Positions 7,557-14,408 of a DNA stretch of 33,768 bases are shown here, in pieces. A model generated the notes under the pieces. It was not told where the DNA came from and made no database searches. It was given only the letters and a program-made list of their open reading frames with translations. The stretch's first letter is position 1. Every line of letters begins with the position of its first letter. Source of the DNA: an uncultured Candidatus Saccharibacteria bacterium (lineage in GTDB: Bacteria > Patescibacteriota > Saccharimonadia > Saccharimonadales > Saccharimonadaceae); NCBI GenBank assembly GCA_945916045.1, contig CAMEGH010000001.1:1-33768 (forward strand), in the 5' to 3' direction. The position numbers and the translations under genes were made by a program.

Positions 7557-9563
7557 TTACGGGGTAGGGGGTCGTTCTTCGGCGGAGGGTTCGCTGGGTT
7601 CTTCGTGTTGAATGTGGAACGTATCGGCCGGCTCGGCGTAGGATAGTTCTTCTGGTTGTTGTGGTGCTTCTGGCTCTACCTCAGCTGGCATTGTCTCTGT
7701 GTAGTCATCAGCAGGTGGTGTATCAGCTGGTTGCTGCGGCGTTTCGTACGCATTTGTATCGACAGCTTGCGGCTGCGCTTCGTATTCTACACCAGTAGCT
7801 TGCTGCGGATAGTCGTAGGTTGCGGCAGCAGGTTCGTTTGGCTGTTCGGCGGGTGTGGCAGTGGGTGCGTATTGGTCGTACGTAGGCTGCTCGTAGGCTG
7901 TTTGTGCGGCTGCCTCTGGCGTTTCGGCTTGATCGTACTCTGTTTGAGGCTGCTCTGGTGTTGGCGATTGTACGTACGATTGATTGTACGGTGTGTCTTG
8001 TGGTGCGAATTGCTGTTGCTCATCGGCTGCAGGAGTCGGCTGATCCCAGGCGGCAGCCGCGGCGGCTTGCTCGGGGGAGTAGGTGGTATTTTCAACTGCC
8101 GTCGCATCGTACTCGGTTGGCGCTGGCAGCACCGAAGGCGTTTCGGCCGCTGGGGGCGTGTTGTCATCTTCAATAACCACCGCATCGTAACCAAAGCTAT
8201 TCTGCGTTTTTTGCTTTTTGCGCCGCACAAGGAAAATCAGCAACCACAGCAAGCCAAGCAGGCCGACCGTGCCAACAATTCCGCCAATAATCCACAGCGT
8301 CGTATTATTTGACTCCGGTGTTTCAATCATATTGAGGGTAAATTCTTGCGTATCCGGCACGCCGCCGCTTTCAAATTCAAGCGCTTCAATAGTAAGCTCT
8401 TCCTCGGTGGTCATGTCGTCTTTTTCGATCACGATAGTATAGGTGCCCTCGGCAAGTTCGAATGAACCGACGCCGTTTTCGTCAGTTTCGTACGAACCGT
8501 CGTGGTCATGAAGCGTGATGGTGGCGCCTTCAAGCGGCTGTTCGTTGTGCTGCACCGTAAGGGTGACTGGGTATCCTTTTGTCGTGAACGAACCGGTATA
8601 CTCATCGTCATACTCATTGTCGCCGGTTTTGTCGGCTGAAACGGCGTAATGGTAGGTGACGCCAGGGCGTAGCGAATCAAGCTCAACGGTATATACCGGG
8701 AAGCTATCGTCGTCATCTTCATCCGCATTATCTTTTGTGACGTCTACTTCGTTTGAAAGGTCGTCTTCTGACGTTCCGTAGTGGAACGTACTGGTAGCAT
8801 TGTGGTTTGTTTCCCACGAAAGTTCGGCCGTGTCGTACAGTAATGTTGTACGAATATTACTAATGGTAAGTTCCGGATCAGCAGCGTCAAGTTCTTCTTC
8901 TGCTTCTATCTCTTCGACCGGTTCTTCCTTTTCTTCAGGAGGTGCTGGCGCAGGCGTCGGTGCAGGGGTCGGCTGCGGTCGTGGAGCCGGCGCTGGTGTT
9001 GGCGCTGGCCGCGGCGGTGGCGGAGGTGGTGTTGGCGTTGGTGGCGGAGTTGGCCGCGGAGGAGGTGGAGGATTGTTGATGTTGAATGTCCCCGGACTTG
9101 AAGCTGCCGGGCTGCCAACGCCTAATATACCCGTGCCAACGTGTCCTGTAGGGGTGACTACTGCGCGACCTGCTTTGACTGCACGGAACGTTATAGTAAA
9201 GGCAAGTTTGTTCGAGCCTCGTATGCCAAGCCTTGCTGCTTCGTATTCAATCACTCCTGGTCGAGGATTCCGTAGTGTGGAAATATTCCCAGGGGAATTG
9301 CTCCCGATATCAGAGTTTTCTGCCGAAAGACTTTGGATGGACAGTAGCGCAGGGTCGTAGGAGACTTGTATCTTGCTGCGTCGACCATATCCATTTATGT
9401 CTGCTCGCACGTGCGCCTCAAATGTAGTGCCTGGCGTCATGGTGCGTGTTGCTGGTGTAATAAAAAGCCGCCCGCCACTTGACTGCGCCTGTACCGGAAC
9501 AGAGAAATACAAAAACGTTACAAGCGCGACGACAAACGGTAGGAGTAGTTTTATATATTTCAT
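7557..9563 (-). CDS. surface protein A: paralogue of the following gene, same domain order
   Basis: The 668-residue product has a signal peptide (KYIKLLLPFVVALVTFLYFSV PVQA), a cohesin-like domain (about 32-160; TFEAHVRADINGYGRRSKIQVSYDP, KLAFTITFRAVKAGRAVV), a proline/threonine/alanine linker (about 161-208), an acidic run, an FN3-like domain (about 232-326; ELSWETNHNATSTFHYGTSE), a regulatory-type beta domain, a membrane helix (about 422-446) ending in LVRRKKQK, and a roughly 220-residue cytoplasmic tail rich in A, P, Q, E, T and Y. Identical short blocks shared with protein B, such as GGVPDTQEFT and ELSWETNH, show a tandem duplication; the linker and tail have diverged. An extended -10 lies about 30 bases upstream, with no clear ribosome site. 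It is the first gene of a two-gene unit. Confidence 0.8.
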   Translation of the reverse strand: MKYIKLLLPFVVALVTFLYFSVPVQAQSSGGRLFITPATRTMTPGTTFEAHVRADINGYGRRSKIQVSYDPALLSIQSLSAENSDIGSNSPGNISTLRNPRPGVIEYEAARLGIRGSNKLAFTITFRAVKAGRAVVTPTGHVGTGILGVGSPAASSPGTFNINNPPPPPRPTPPPTPTPPPPPPRPAPTPAPAPRPQPTPAPTPAPAPPEEKEEPVEEIEAEEELDAADPELTISNIRTTLLYDTAELSWETNHNATSTFHYGTSEDDLSNEVDVTKDNADEDDDDSFPVYTVELDSLRPGVTYHYAVSADKTGDNEYDDEYTGSFTTKGYPVTLTVQHNEQPLEGATITLHDHDGSYETDENGVGSFELAEGTYTIVIEKDDMTTEEELTIEALEFESGGVPDTQEFTLNMIETPESNNTTLWIIGGIVGTVGLLGLLWLLIFLVRRKKQKTQNSFGYDAVVIEDDNTPPAAETPSVLPAPTEYDATAVENTTYSPEQAAAAAAWDQPTPAADEQQQFAPQDTPYNQSYVQSPTPEQPQTEYDQAETPEAAAQTAYEQPTYDQYAPTATPAEQPNEPAAATYDYPQQATGVEYEAQPQAVDTNAYETPQQPADTPPADDYTETMPAEVEPEAPQQPEELSYAEPADTFHIQHEEPSEPSAEERPPTP

Positions 9564-9594
9564 GGTATTTTTGTATCTTTTTTAGAGTACTTTC

Positions 9595-9603
9595 AGTATA
9601 GCA
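9595..9603 (-). promoter_or_regulatory. extended -10 (TGC-TATACT) for the surface-protein pair
   Basis: TGCTATACT on the minus strand lies 31 bases before ATG 9563. The predicted leader is about 25 bases, is A-rich and lacks a Shine-Dalgarno motif. Confidence 0.6.
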
Positions 9604-9623
9604 TAAGCGCCGGCGAAATAACA

Positions 9624-9651
9624 AAAATCACCCAAAAATATGAGTGATTTT
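9624..9651 (-). terminator. terminator after tRNA-Asp
   Basis: AAAATCAC / GTGATTTT is an 8-bp stem with a 12-base A-rich loop, 17 bases past the tRNA 3' end on the minus strand. It separates the tRNA transcript from the surface-protein promoter. Confidence 0.75.
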
Positions 9652-9668
9652 ATAGTAAAATTCTTACG

Positions 9669-9746
9669 TGGCGCGCCCGACCGGATTCGAACCGGCGATC
9701 TCCTCCGTGACAGGGAGGCGTGATAGACCAACTTCACTACGAGCGC
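9669..9746 (-). tRNA. tRNA-Asp (anticodon GTC)
   Basis: Read on the minus strand: acceptor GCGCTCG pairs with CGGGCGC, D-stem GTGA/TCAC, anticodon stem CCTCC/GGAGG with loop CTGTCAC (GTC), T-arm GCCGG-TTCGAAT-CCGGT, discriminator G, encoded CCA. All stems close. Confidence 0.95.
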
Positions 9747-9775
9747 AAACTGTTATTTCGTAAAGAACTCCTAAG

Positions 9776-9825
9776 ATAATAGCAAATATAATCAACCCTT
9801 GCAAGTGGCAATTCTATGCTATAAT
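9776..9825. promoter_or_regulatory. divergent tRNA promoters sharing one palindromic -35 box
   Basis: TTGCAA at 9799-9804 is its own reverse complement. On the minus strand it is followed after 17 bases by TGC-TATTAT (9784-9776) toward tRNA-Asp. On the plus strand it is followed after 15 bases by TATAAT (9820-9825), also preceded by TGC, toward tRNA-Thr. Both -10 boxes lie at proper distance from their tRNAs. Confidence 0.7.
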
Positions 9826-9844
9826 AAAATACGTGAAAGAGCGT

Positions 9845-9920
9845 GCCGTTATAGCTCAGTTGGTAGAGCGGCGCTTTCGTAAAGCGTAGGTCTCCGGTTC
9901 AAATCCGGATAACGGCTCCA
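9845..9920 (+). tRNA. tRNA-Thr (anticodon CGT)
   Basis: Acceptor GCCGTTA pairs with TAACGGC, D-stem GCTC/GAGC, anticodon stem GCGCT/AGCGT with loop TTCGTAA (CGT, codon ACG), T-arm TCCGG-TTCAAAT-CCGGA, discriminator T and encoded CCA. The UCCA end matches the UGGA of the thrS T-box in this window. Confidence 0.95.
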
Positions 9921-9944
9921 CGCAAAATACACGAACTTATTAGT

Positions 9945-10322
9945 ATGAAAATAGCAATGTATCCCGCAATTCAGGCAATTTTGAAGGACCGCGTGGCGCT
10001 CGCCGGGCTGGTCGCGTTGCTGTTGGCGAGTTTGGCCGCAGCAATCATTTTGGCGTCGCGCATTCAGCCAAGCGAACTACAGGTGAGTGTGCAATATACG
10101 TCGTTTGGCGGCGAAAATATTTACCGTTCGCAGTGGTTTTACATAGCGGCATTTGCGGCGTTTGGCGTGATGATGGCGCTGCTACATAGCGCAATTTTTG
10201 TAAAAATATATTCGCTTAAGGGTCGCGACATCGCGCTGCTTTTTGGCGCGGCATCGGTGGCTGTTTTGGTGATTGCGGTGCCATTATTGTATCGAATTCT
10301 TGGGGTCGCGTCGTTGACGTAA
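9945..10322 (+). CDS. small membrane protein of unknown function
   Basis: I do not recognise this 125-residue protein. It has three predicted membrane helices (about 19-41, 66-86 and 97-118) and a polar loop (RIQPSELQVSVQYTSFGGENIYRSQW) after the first, probably outside the cell. The start ATG lies 25 bases after the tRNA-Thr gene without its own visible promoter or Shine-Dalgarno sequence, so it may be read through from the tRNA promoter. The glycosyltransferase gene follows 23 bases downstream, suggesting a functional link, which is inference only. Confidence 0.65.
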   Translation: MKIAMYPAIQAILKDRVALAGLVALLLASLAAAIILASRIQPSELQVSVQYTSFGGENIYRSQWFYIAAFAAFGVMMALLHSAIFVKIYSLKGRDIALLFGAASVAVLVIAVPLLYRILGVASLT

Positions 10323-10344
10323 AGGTGTAGAACATAGTTAATTT

Positions 10345-12051
10345 ATGAGTCAATCAATCGAAATTCCACTCGGCAAGCGAACCAAGCAGTATCGCTTTTT
10401 TGAAATGTTACCGGGGATATTGAGCTACGGCATGTTACTGCTTTTGCCAATTTTGGCGTGGTGGAACGCGATTGCTGCAAGCGTGTATTTGCTGCTGTTT
10501 ATTTTTACTATGTTGGTGCGCGCGGTGGCGATTGGGTTTCACACGATTCGTGGCTACAAACGTTTGGTGGCGGCGCAAAAAGTTGATTGGTCGGATCGTT
10601 TGAACGATTTGGCAGATCCATCAGCCGCGTTATCGCGCTGGAAAGATGTCGATCCGCAAGCGTTTGGCAAAAAATACCACGTGCGCAATTTGACTACTGC
10701 AGCCGCTCACCCAGAAAATTTCCCAAAACCTGCCGAGCTACGCCACATTGTTATTATGGCGGCGTATAACGAAAGCCGCGAAGTAATCGAGCCGACCATT
10801 AAATCGCTTTTGGCAACCACATTGCCAAACGAGCAGCTTGTGGTGGTGTTTGCCTACGAAGAGCGCGGCGGCAAAGATATCGCCAAAACCGCGCAGTATT
10901 TGGCGGATACGTACGGCAGCAAATTTGGCGGATTTTACCCTGTTATGCACCCTAAAGACATGCCAAATGAAGTGGTCGGAAAAGGTGGAAATATTTCGTA
11001 CGCCGGCGAGCAAATCGCCAAAATTTTGCGCGAACAGGGCGAAGATTTTAGCAAATATATCGTGACCTCGCTCGACGCTGACAACCGTCCGCATCCGGCA
11101 TATTTTGATTACGTTTCGTACGAATATATCGTGCACGAAAACCGTAAACACTTGTCGTATCAGCCAATTTCGCTGTTTATGAACAATATTTGGGACGTGC
11201 CGGCGCCAATGCGCGTGATTGCAACGGGTAATTCGTTTTGGAATATTATTAGCGCAGTGCGGCCGGATCGATTGCGCAATTTTGCGTCGCACTCGCAGCC
11301 GCTTGATGCGCTGGCAGAAATGGATTTTTGGAGCCGCCGTACAATTGTTGAAGATGGCCACCAATATTGGCGCAGCTATTTCCACTTTAAAGGCGATTAC
11401 GCTGTGGCGCCGGTGTACGTGCCGATTTATCAAGACGCCGTGTTGTCGGAAACGTACGGCAAAACCTTGGTCGCGCAGTTTAAACAATTGCGTCGCTGGG
11501 CGTACGGCGCATCAGACGTAGCGTACGTGGCGAGCCATATTTTTACCAAAAAGCGCCAAGTGCCGCTGGTAGAATCGCTCGTGAAGTTTTGGGATTTGCT
11601 CGAAGGGCACGTGACACTCGGGATTATGGCGATTTTCATCACGTTTGGCGGGTGGATCCCGCTGCTTATTAACCCCGAATCTGCCCGCAGTATTAGCGCG
11701 CATCAATTGCCAGTAGTGGTGAGCGTGCTGATGCAAGTGGCGATGATCGGGTTGTTGATTTCGATCTTTCTTTCGTTCAAATCGCTGCCTGCGCGCCCGG
11801 AACGCTACAAACGCTCGCGTAATATTTTGATGTTGTTGCAGTGGGTGTTGATGCCGGTGACCTCTGTGGTATACAGCGCGGCTTCGGCGCTCAACGCGCA
11901 AGGCCATTTGCTGTTTGGTAAATATCTCGACAAATTTGACGTTACTGAAAAAGCCACCGTCAAAGAGATTAAACAGGCGCAAAAAGCCAAGGCTAAGCAG
12001 CGTCGTTGGTGGCAGTGGTGGAAGGGCGGCCGCGGCGGCGCACAGAAGTAA
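10345..12051 (+). CDS. processive family 2 glycosyltransferase, membrane-bound
   Basis: The 568-residue protein has two N-terminal membrane helices (about 24-60), a cytoplasmic GT-A fold domain, and about four C-terminal helices (425-535). Catalytic signatures are visible: the nucleotide-sugar entry strand HIVIMAAYNESREVI (about 134-148), a DxD-type motif in TSLDADNRPHP (near 241), the base-containing ED in RTIVEDGHQYW (near 335), and QLRRW (near 380), the Q-x-x-R-W acceptor motif of processive synthases. It probably polymerises and exports a surface glycan; the sugar cannot be read from sequence. The C-terminal tail is very basic (KAKAKQRRWWQWWKGGRGG). Its last 59 bases overlap the convergent nrdR gene. 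Confidence 0.85.
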   Translation: MSQSIEIPLGKRTKQYRFFEMLPGILSYGMLLLLPILAWWNAIAASVYLLLFIFTMLVRAVAIGFHTIRGYKRLVAAQKVDWSDRLNDLADPSAALSRWKDVDPQAFGKKYHVRNLTTAAAHPENFPKPAELRHIVIMAAYNESREVIEPTIKSLLATTLPNEQLVVVFAYEERGGKDIAKTAQYLADTYGSKFGGFYPVMHPKDMPNEVVGKGGNISYAGEQIAKILREQGEDFSKYIVTSLDADNRPHPAYFDYVSYEYIVHENRKHLSYQPISLFMNNIWDVPAPMRVIATGNSFWNIISAVRPDRLRNFASHSQPLDALAEMDFWSRRTIVEDGHQYWRSYFHFKGDYAVAPVYVPIYQDAVLSETYGKTLVAQFKQLRRWAYGASDVAYVASHIFTKKRQVPLVESLVKFWDLLEGHVTLGIMAIFITFGGWIPLLINPESARSISAHQLPVVVSVLMQVAMIGLLISIFLSFKSLPARPERYKRSRNILMLLQWVLMPVTSVVYSAASALNAQGHLLFGKYLDKFDVTEKATVKEIKQAQKAKAKQRRWWQWWKGGRGGAQK

Positions 12052-12520
12052 TCAGGCCGTGCTGCATGGCGTATTGCATGCTGGTGAGTTCGTCGAACCG
12101 CTTTAACACGGCGTGTGTGGTGTGTAAAATCTCTTGCGCCGAGACCCGAAGATGAATCGGGTCTTTTTTGTTGGGCGTGCTGTTTTTGGCGGCGATTGTT
12201 AGGAGCTTGATTTCGACGGTCGATGCCAGCGAAAAGCTGTCGTATTCGGCTTGTTGTTGGTTGTGCTGGGCGGCGCGCGCAATGCTCAGGGTCAGCTTGC
12301 CGATGTTAAAGGTTTCTTCGGTGGGTTTGGTGTGTTTGGCGCCGGTCCCAACTAGGCGGCGCCTGGTAACGATCAAATCGTCGCTGGCGGGGCGTTCGTA
12401 GGTGGTAAAAATCGTTTCACACTGCGGGCATTGGCGCCGGCGCCACACTTGTGGCTGCTTTTTGTGCGGGCGCGAATTGGCGACGCGGGTTTTCGTGTGG
12501 AAACAATATATACAAATCAT
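11993..12520 (-). CDS. nrdR: NrdR-type repressor of ribonucleotide reductase genes
   Basis: NrdR proteins sense ATP/dATP through an ATP-cone and bind 16-bp boxes upstream of nrd genes. The N-terminus shows a zinc ribbon: Cys3-x2-Cys6 and Cys31-x2-Cys34 with the family context TRVANSRP and RRRQCPQCETIFTTYER. An ATP-cone-like region follows (DDLIVTRRRLVGTGAKH ... KLTLSIARAAQ). At 175 residues it exceeds the usual 150; the extra is a basic, low-complexity tail (VRRRGRPSTTATNDAA) in the part that overlaps the glycosyltransferase gene on the other strand. ATG 12520 lies at the edge of an AT-rich palindrome resembling an NrdR box. No nrdA/nrdB gene is in view. Confidence 0.85.
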   Translation of the reverse strand: MICIYCFHTKTRVANSRPHKKQPQVWRRRQCPQCETIFTTYERPASDDLIVTRRRLVGTGAKHTKPTEETFNIGKLTLSIARAAQHNQQQAEYDSFSLASTVEIKLLTIAAKNSTPNKKDPIHLRVSAQEILHTTHAVLKRFDELTSMQYAMQHGLITSVRRRGRPSTTATNDAA

Positions 12521-12535
12521 GTCTATATATTGACA
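12520..12535. promoter_or_regulatory. candidate NrdR box / autoregulatory operator
   Basis: TGTCTATATATTGACA is a near-perfect 16-bp palindrome with an ATATAT core, like the known NrdR box length and centre (ACAC-wATATATw-GTGT), though the outer arms differ. It touches the nrdR start codon and would cover the likely -10 region. Autoregulation is inferred. Confidence 0.45.
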
Positions 12536-12677
12536 TAAAGCTATTAAAAATACCAGTGGAAAAGCTTGTGGTTTTTGTGGAAAGGGTAGTAACGCGCCCG
12601 TACGTTGCGGTAAGGTGCACCTCCTGACTAGTGTTTTGGCGGCTAAAAATGGCGGTTTGGCACCGTAATTCCCTAAA
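12536..12677. other. gene-free stretch with an orphan Shine-Dalgarno-like AGGAGGT
   Basis: Between nrdR and the small-protein terminator. The minus strand contains a perfect AGGAGGT (12619-12625), but no ATG, GTG or TTG sits at proper distance; the GTG overlapping it opens a 67-codon frame that runs into nrdR. GGTGC (12614-12618) and GCACC (near 12660) could close a stem around GCCGCC/GGCGG repeats. No gene is supported here. Confidence 0.3.
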
Positions 12678-12711
12678 GAAAAACCACCAGGCAGAAAGGG
12701 GAACCTGGTGG
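12678..12711 (-). terminator. terminator after the 38-residue gene
   Basis: CCACCAGG (12684-12691) and CCTGGTGG (12704-12711) form a perfect 8-bp stem. On the minus strand it is followed by TTTTTCTTT. Confidence 0.85.
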
Positions 12712-12737
12712 AAAAGCTCGTTTAAATATGAACGCAG

Positions 12738-12854
12738 CTATTTTTTGTATTGTTCACGAACTTCGGCAATCGACATGTCGTATTCGAATGTCAGTTGAAA
12801 GCGCTCTAGTTCGGAAGGCTTCACTGTTTGTTTTACGTGTTTTGTATCAGCCAT
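12738..12854 (-). CDS. 38-residue protein of unknown function (leaderless gene)
   Basis: ATG at 12854-12852 to TAG at 12738. The peptide starts MADTKHVKQTVKPSELERFQ and ends with LTFEYDMSIAEVREQYKK. It is charged, soluble-looking and probably helical at the C-terminal end (SIAEVREQYKK). I do not know a family. The case for a real gene is its setting: a near-consensus promoter (TTGACA, 17 bases, TGC-overlapping TATATT) ends six bases before ATG, and a clean terminator follows the stop by 27 bases. It is thus an isolated single-gene unit with exact boundaries, predicted to be made from a leaderless mRNA. Confidence 0.7.
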   Translation of the reverse strand: MADTKHVKQTVKPSELERFQLTFEYDMSIAEVREQYKK

Positions 12855-12860
12855 GTTTCT

Positions 12861-12889
12861 AATATAGCATAAGCATTATAAAATGTCAA
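12861..12889 (-). promoter_or_regulatory. near-consensus promoter of the 38-residue gene
   Basis: Minus strand: TTGACA (12889-12884), a 17-base spacer ending in TGC, and TATATT (12866-12861). ATG 12854 starts after six more bases. It is one of the two best promoter matches in the window. Confidence 0.85.
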
Positions 12890-13000
12890 CAGCTTTGTTT
12901 TGCAAATTTATATCACAATGTGCATAAACAGAGGTAAAATTGCATTATTTTTTTGTGGAAAACTTTTTGCGCAAAATGTGGAATTACACAAAAATTGGCG

Positions 13001-13036
13001 CGAAAAGGAAAAGCACCCGCTCGGGGGAGGGGTGCT
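13001..13036 (-). terminator. terminator after the 150-residue membrane-protein gene
   Basis: AGCACCC (13012-13018) pairs perfectly with GGGTGCT (13030-13036); the minus strand continues TTTCCTTTTCG. It ends the transcript of the gene at 13055-13507. Confidence 0.75.
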
Positions 13037-13054
13037 GTTCACGAGTCGTTCCGG

Positions 13055-13507
13055 TTAGGTGGAATCGTTGGGCCGTTGTGCATGGTGGCCGGCTGTGGCC
13101 CGGGTGTCACTGGGCGCAGTGGTCGCATGCGTTGCCGTAGCGTTGATGATGCGGTGCGCTTCGGTCTCGCGGTACACGACAAGGTGGCAAAGCACCGGTA
13201 GCAAAGTGCCAACAGCGAAGAGCGTGGCAACAATCAGGCCGAAGTGATCGACGCTGATCATGCCGGAAAGCAGGCCGCTCAAGGCTATGAGCGCAAATGC
13301 ACCTGCCGACAGGCCGACGGCAATGACGATTCTTACGAAATCGTCGTACCAATCTTGCCGATATGCGCTCACCTTATCTTCGTCGGTGGCGTCGGCAGGG
13401 AGCAGCGCCTGTCTGCTGGGCGCTCCGCTAAAAAGCCAGTCGTAGATAAAAGCAGCGGCCAGGATCAGGCCGACACTGTAAAGAACGAGCGTCTCGAGTA
13501 TGGACAT
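13055..13507 (-). CDS. small membrane protein of unknown function, three TM helices
   Basis: The start is ATG 13507, chosen because AGGAGG lies seven bases upstream; the longer frame upstream has no such signal and would run through the tRNA-Val region. The 150-residue product has an N-terminal helix (TLVLYSVGLILAAAFIYDWLF), a cytoplasmic-type acidic loop (ADATDEDKVSAYRQDWYDDF), two further helices (IVIAVGLSAGAFALIALSGLL and HFGLIVATLFAVGTLLPVLCHLVVY) and a disordered, His/Thr/Ala-rich tail. I recognise no family. It has its own promoter and terminator, so it is monocistronic. Confidence 0.65.
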   Translation of the reverse strand: MSILETLVLYSVGLILAAAFIYDWLFSGAPSRQALLPADATDEDKVSAYRQDWYDDFVRIVIAVGLSAGAFALIALSGLLSGMISVDHFGLIVATLFAVGTLLPVLCHLVVYRETEAHRIINATATHATTAPSDTRATAGHHAQRPNDST

Positions 13508-13546
13508 GGTAAGCCTCCTAATTGGAAAGGAACGGTGAACAGTAGT

Positions 13547-13555
13547 ATAATAGCA
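13547..13555 (-). promoter_or_regulatory. extended -10 (TGC-TATTAT)
   Basis: TGCTATTAT on the minus strand, about 40 bases before ATG 13507. It predicts a leader of about 33 bases that includes the AGGAGG ribosome site. Confidence 0.65.
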
Positions 13556-13666
13556 TATTTTGTGAATATCGCAAAGCAGAAGCAATATAGCAACAGAGTT
13601 GAGAAGTGTAATAGTGCGATTTTTGTACAAGAAAAAAAAGACTGCCACGAAGCAATCTTCTTTATT

Positions 13667-13743
13667 TGGTGGACGATAGAGGACTCGAACCTCTGACCCC
13701 CACAACGTCAATGTGGTGCTCTAGCCAACTGAGCTAATCGTCC
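13667..13743 (-). tRNA. tRNA-Val (anticodon GAC)
   Basis: Minus strand: acceptor GGACGAT/ATCGTCC, D-stem GCTC/GAGC, anticodon stem CCACA/TGTGG with loop TTGACGT (GAC), T-arm AGAGG-TTCGAGT-CCTCT, discriminator A and encoded CCA. Confidence 0.95.
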
Positions 13744-13836
13744 ATGGCTTCCGGGCGTATCATTCATGAACCGTCCGTAACTTCATTAATAGTAGCAAAC
13801 AGGGGCGAAGATTGCAACGGGCGCGCCGTAAACGTG

Positions 13837-13845
13837 TGCTATACT
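13837..13845 (+). promoter_or_regulatory. extended -10 (TGC-TATACT) of the leaderless flavodoxin-like gene
   Basis: TGCTATACT, then CAAACC, then ATG 13852. The spacing puts the predicted +1 at the start codon; no Shine-Dalgarno sequence is present. Confidence 0.65.
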
Positions 13846-13851
13846 CAAACC

Positions 13852-14331
13852 ATGAAAACCCTCATTCTCTACACCACCAAACACGGCTTTACGCAGCAGT
13901 GCGTTGAATATCTTGCGCAGCAGTTGCCACAAGGGGTGACAGCGGTGGATATTGGAAAAGATACCGATGTTGATGTTGCTAAATTCGACCAAGTGATTAT
14001 GGGTGGTTCGGTGTACATGATGAAGATGAGTCGCCAGTTGAAGCAGTTTGCTCGGCAAAATGCGGCTGTTTTGGCGCAAAAACAGTTGGCGTTGTTTGTT
14101 TGCTGTATGACGCCGGATTCGGCGGATAGTTTTATGCAGGAATGCTTCCCGCAAGAAGTGTATGAGGCGGCAAAGCTACGAGTGAATTTTGGCGGCGCGC
14201 TTAACGCTGAAAAGTTAAACTTGCTAGAACGAACGGTAACGGGCGTGGCCACCGCTGGGCGCAGCGATAAGGCGCAGGGTGTATTGTGGGAAAATGTTGA
14301 TGCGGTGGTTGCGTTGATGAGCGTGGAGTAG
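13852..14331 (+). CDS. flavodoxin-fold protein (HemG/flavodoxin_5-like)
   Basis: The 159-residue protein begins MKTLILYTTKHGFTQQCVEYLA, where the first strand plus the T-T-K-H-G-F-T loop is the FMN phosphate-binding signature of flavodoxins. The second conserved part, FDQVIMGGSVYMMKMSRQLKQF, matches the isoalloxazine loop region of HemG-type proteins. Length fits this family (about 150-175). Likely an FMN redox protein in the cytosol. A true protoporphyrinogen oxidase role is unlikely without heme genes nearby, so I leave the symbol empty. The in-frame upstream ATG at 13744 is rejected because the promoter lies between. A terminator follows 13 bases after the stop. Confidence 0.75.
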   Translation: MKTLILYTTKHGFTQQCVEYLAQQLPQGVTAVDIGKDTDVDVAKFDQVIMGGSVYMMKMSRQLKQFARQNAAVLAQKQLALFVCCMTPDSADSFMQECFPQEVYEAAKLRVNFGGALNAEKLNLLERTVTGVATAGRSDKAQGVLWENVDAVVALMSVE

Positions 14332-14344
14332 CGAGGTATCAACT

Positions 14345-14369
14345 AAAACGCCCAGAGGAGGGGCGTTTT
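14345..14369 (+). terminator. terminator after the flavodoxin-like gene
   Basis: AAAACGCCC / GGGCGTTTT, a 9-bp perfect stem with a short AGAGGAG loop and a T run. Confidence 0.85.
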
Positions 14370-14372
14370 CAT

Positions 14373-14402
14373 TTGCAAAAAACAGGGGTAATGCGCTAAA
14401 AT
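14373..14402 (+). promoter_or_regulatory. promoter of the thrS leader
   Basis: TTGCAA (14373-14378), an 18-base spacer and TAAAAT (14397-14402). Transcription should start near 14409, giving a leader of about 200 bases before thrS. Confidence 0.55.
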
Positions 14403-14408
14403 AAAACC

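Noticed and set aside
12417..12620. 67-codon minus-strand frame starting at GTG next to AGGAGGT
   Set aside because: The start codon overlaps the ribosome motif with no spacing, the frame runs through the first third of nrdR, and the sequence is low-complexity.
13508..13711. N-terminal extension of the 150-residue membrane protein
   Set aside because: The extension crosses the tRNA-Val gene and its own promoter and skips the AGGAGG-linked ATG at 13507.
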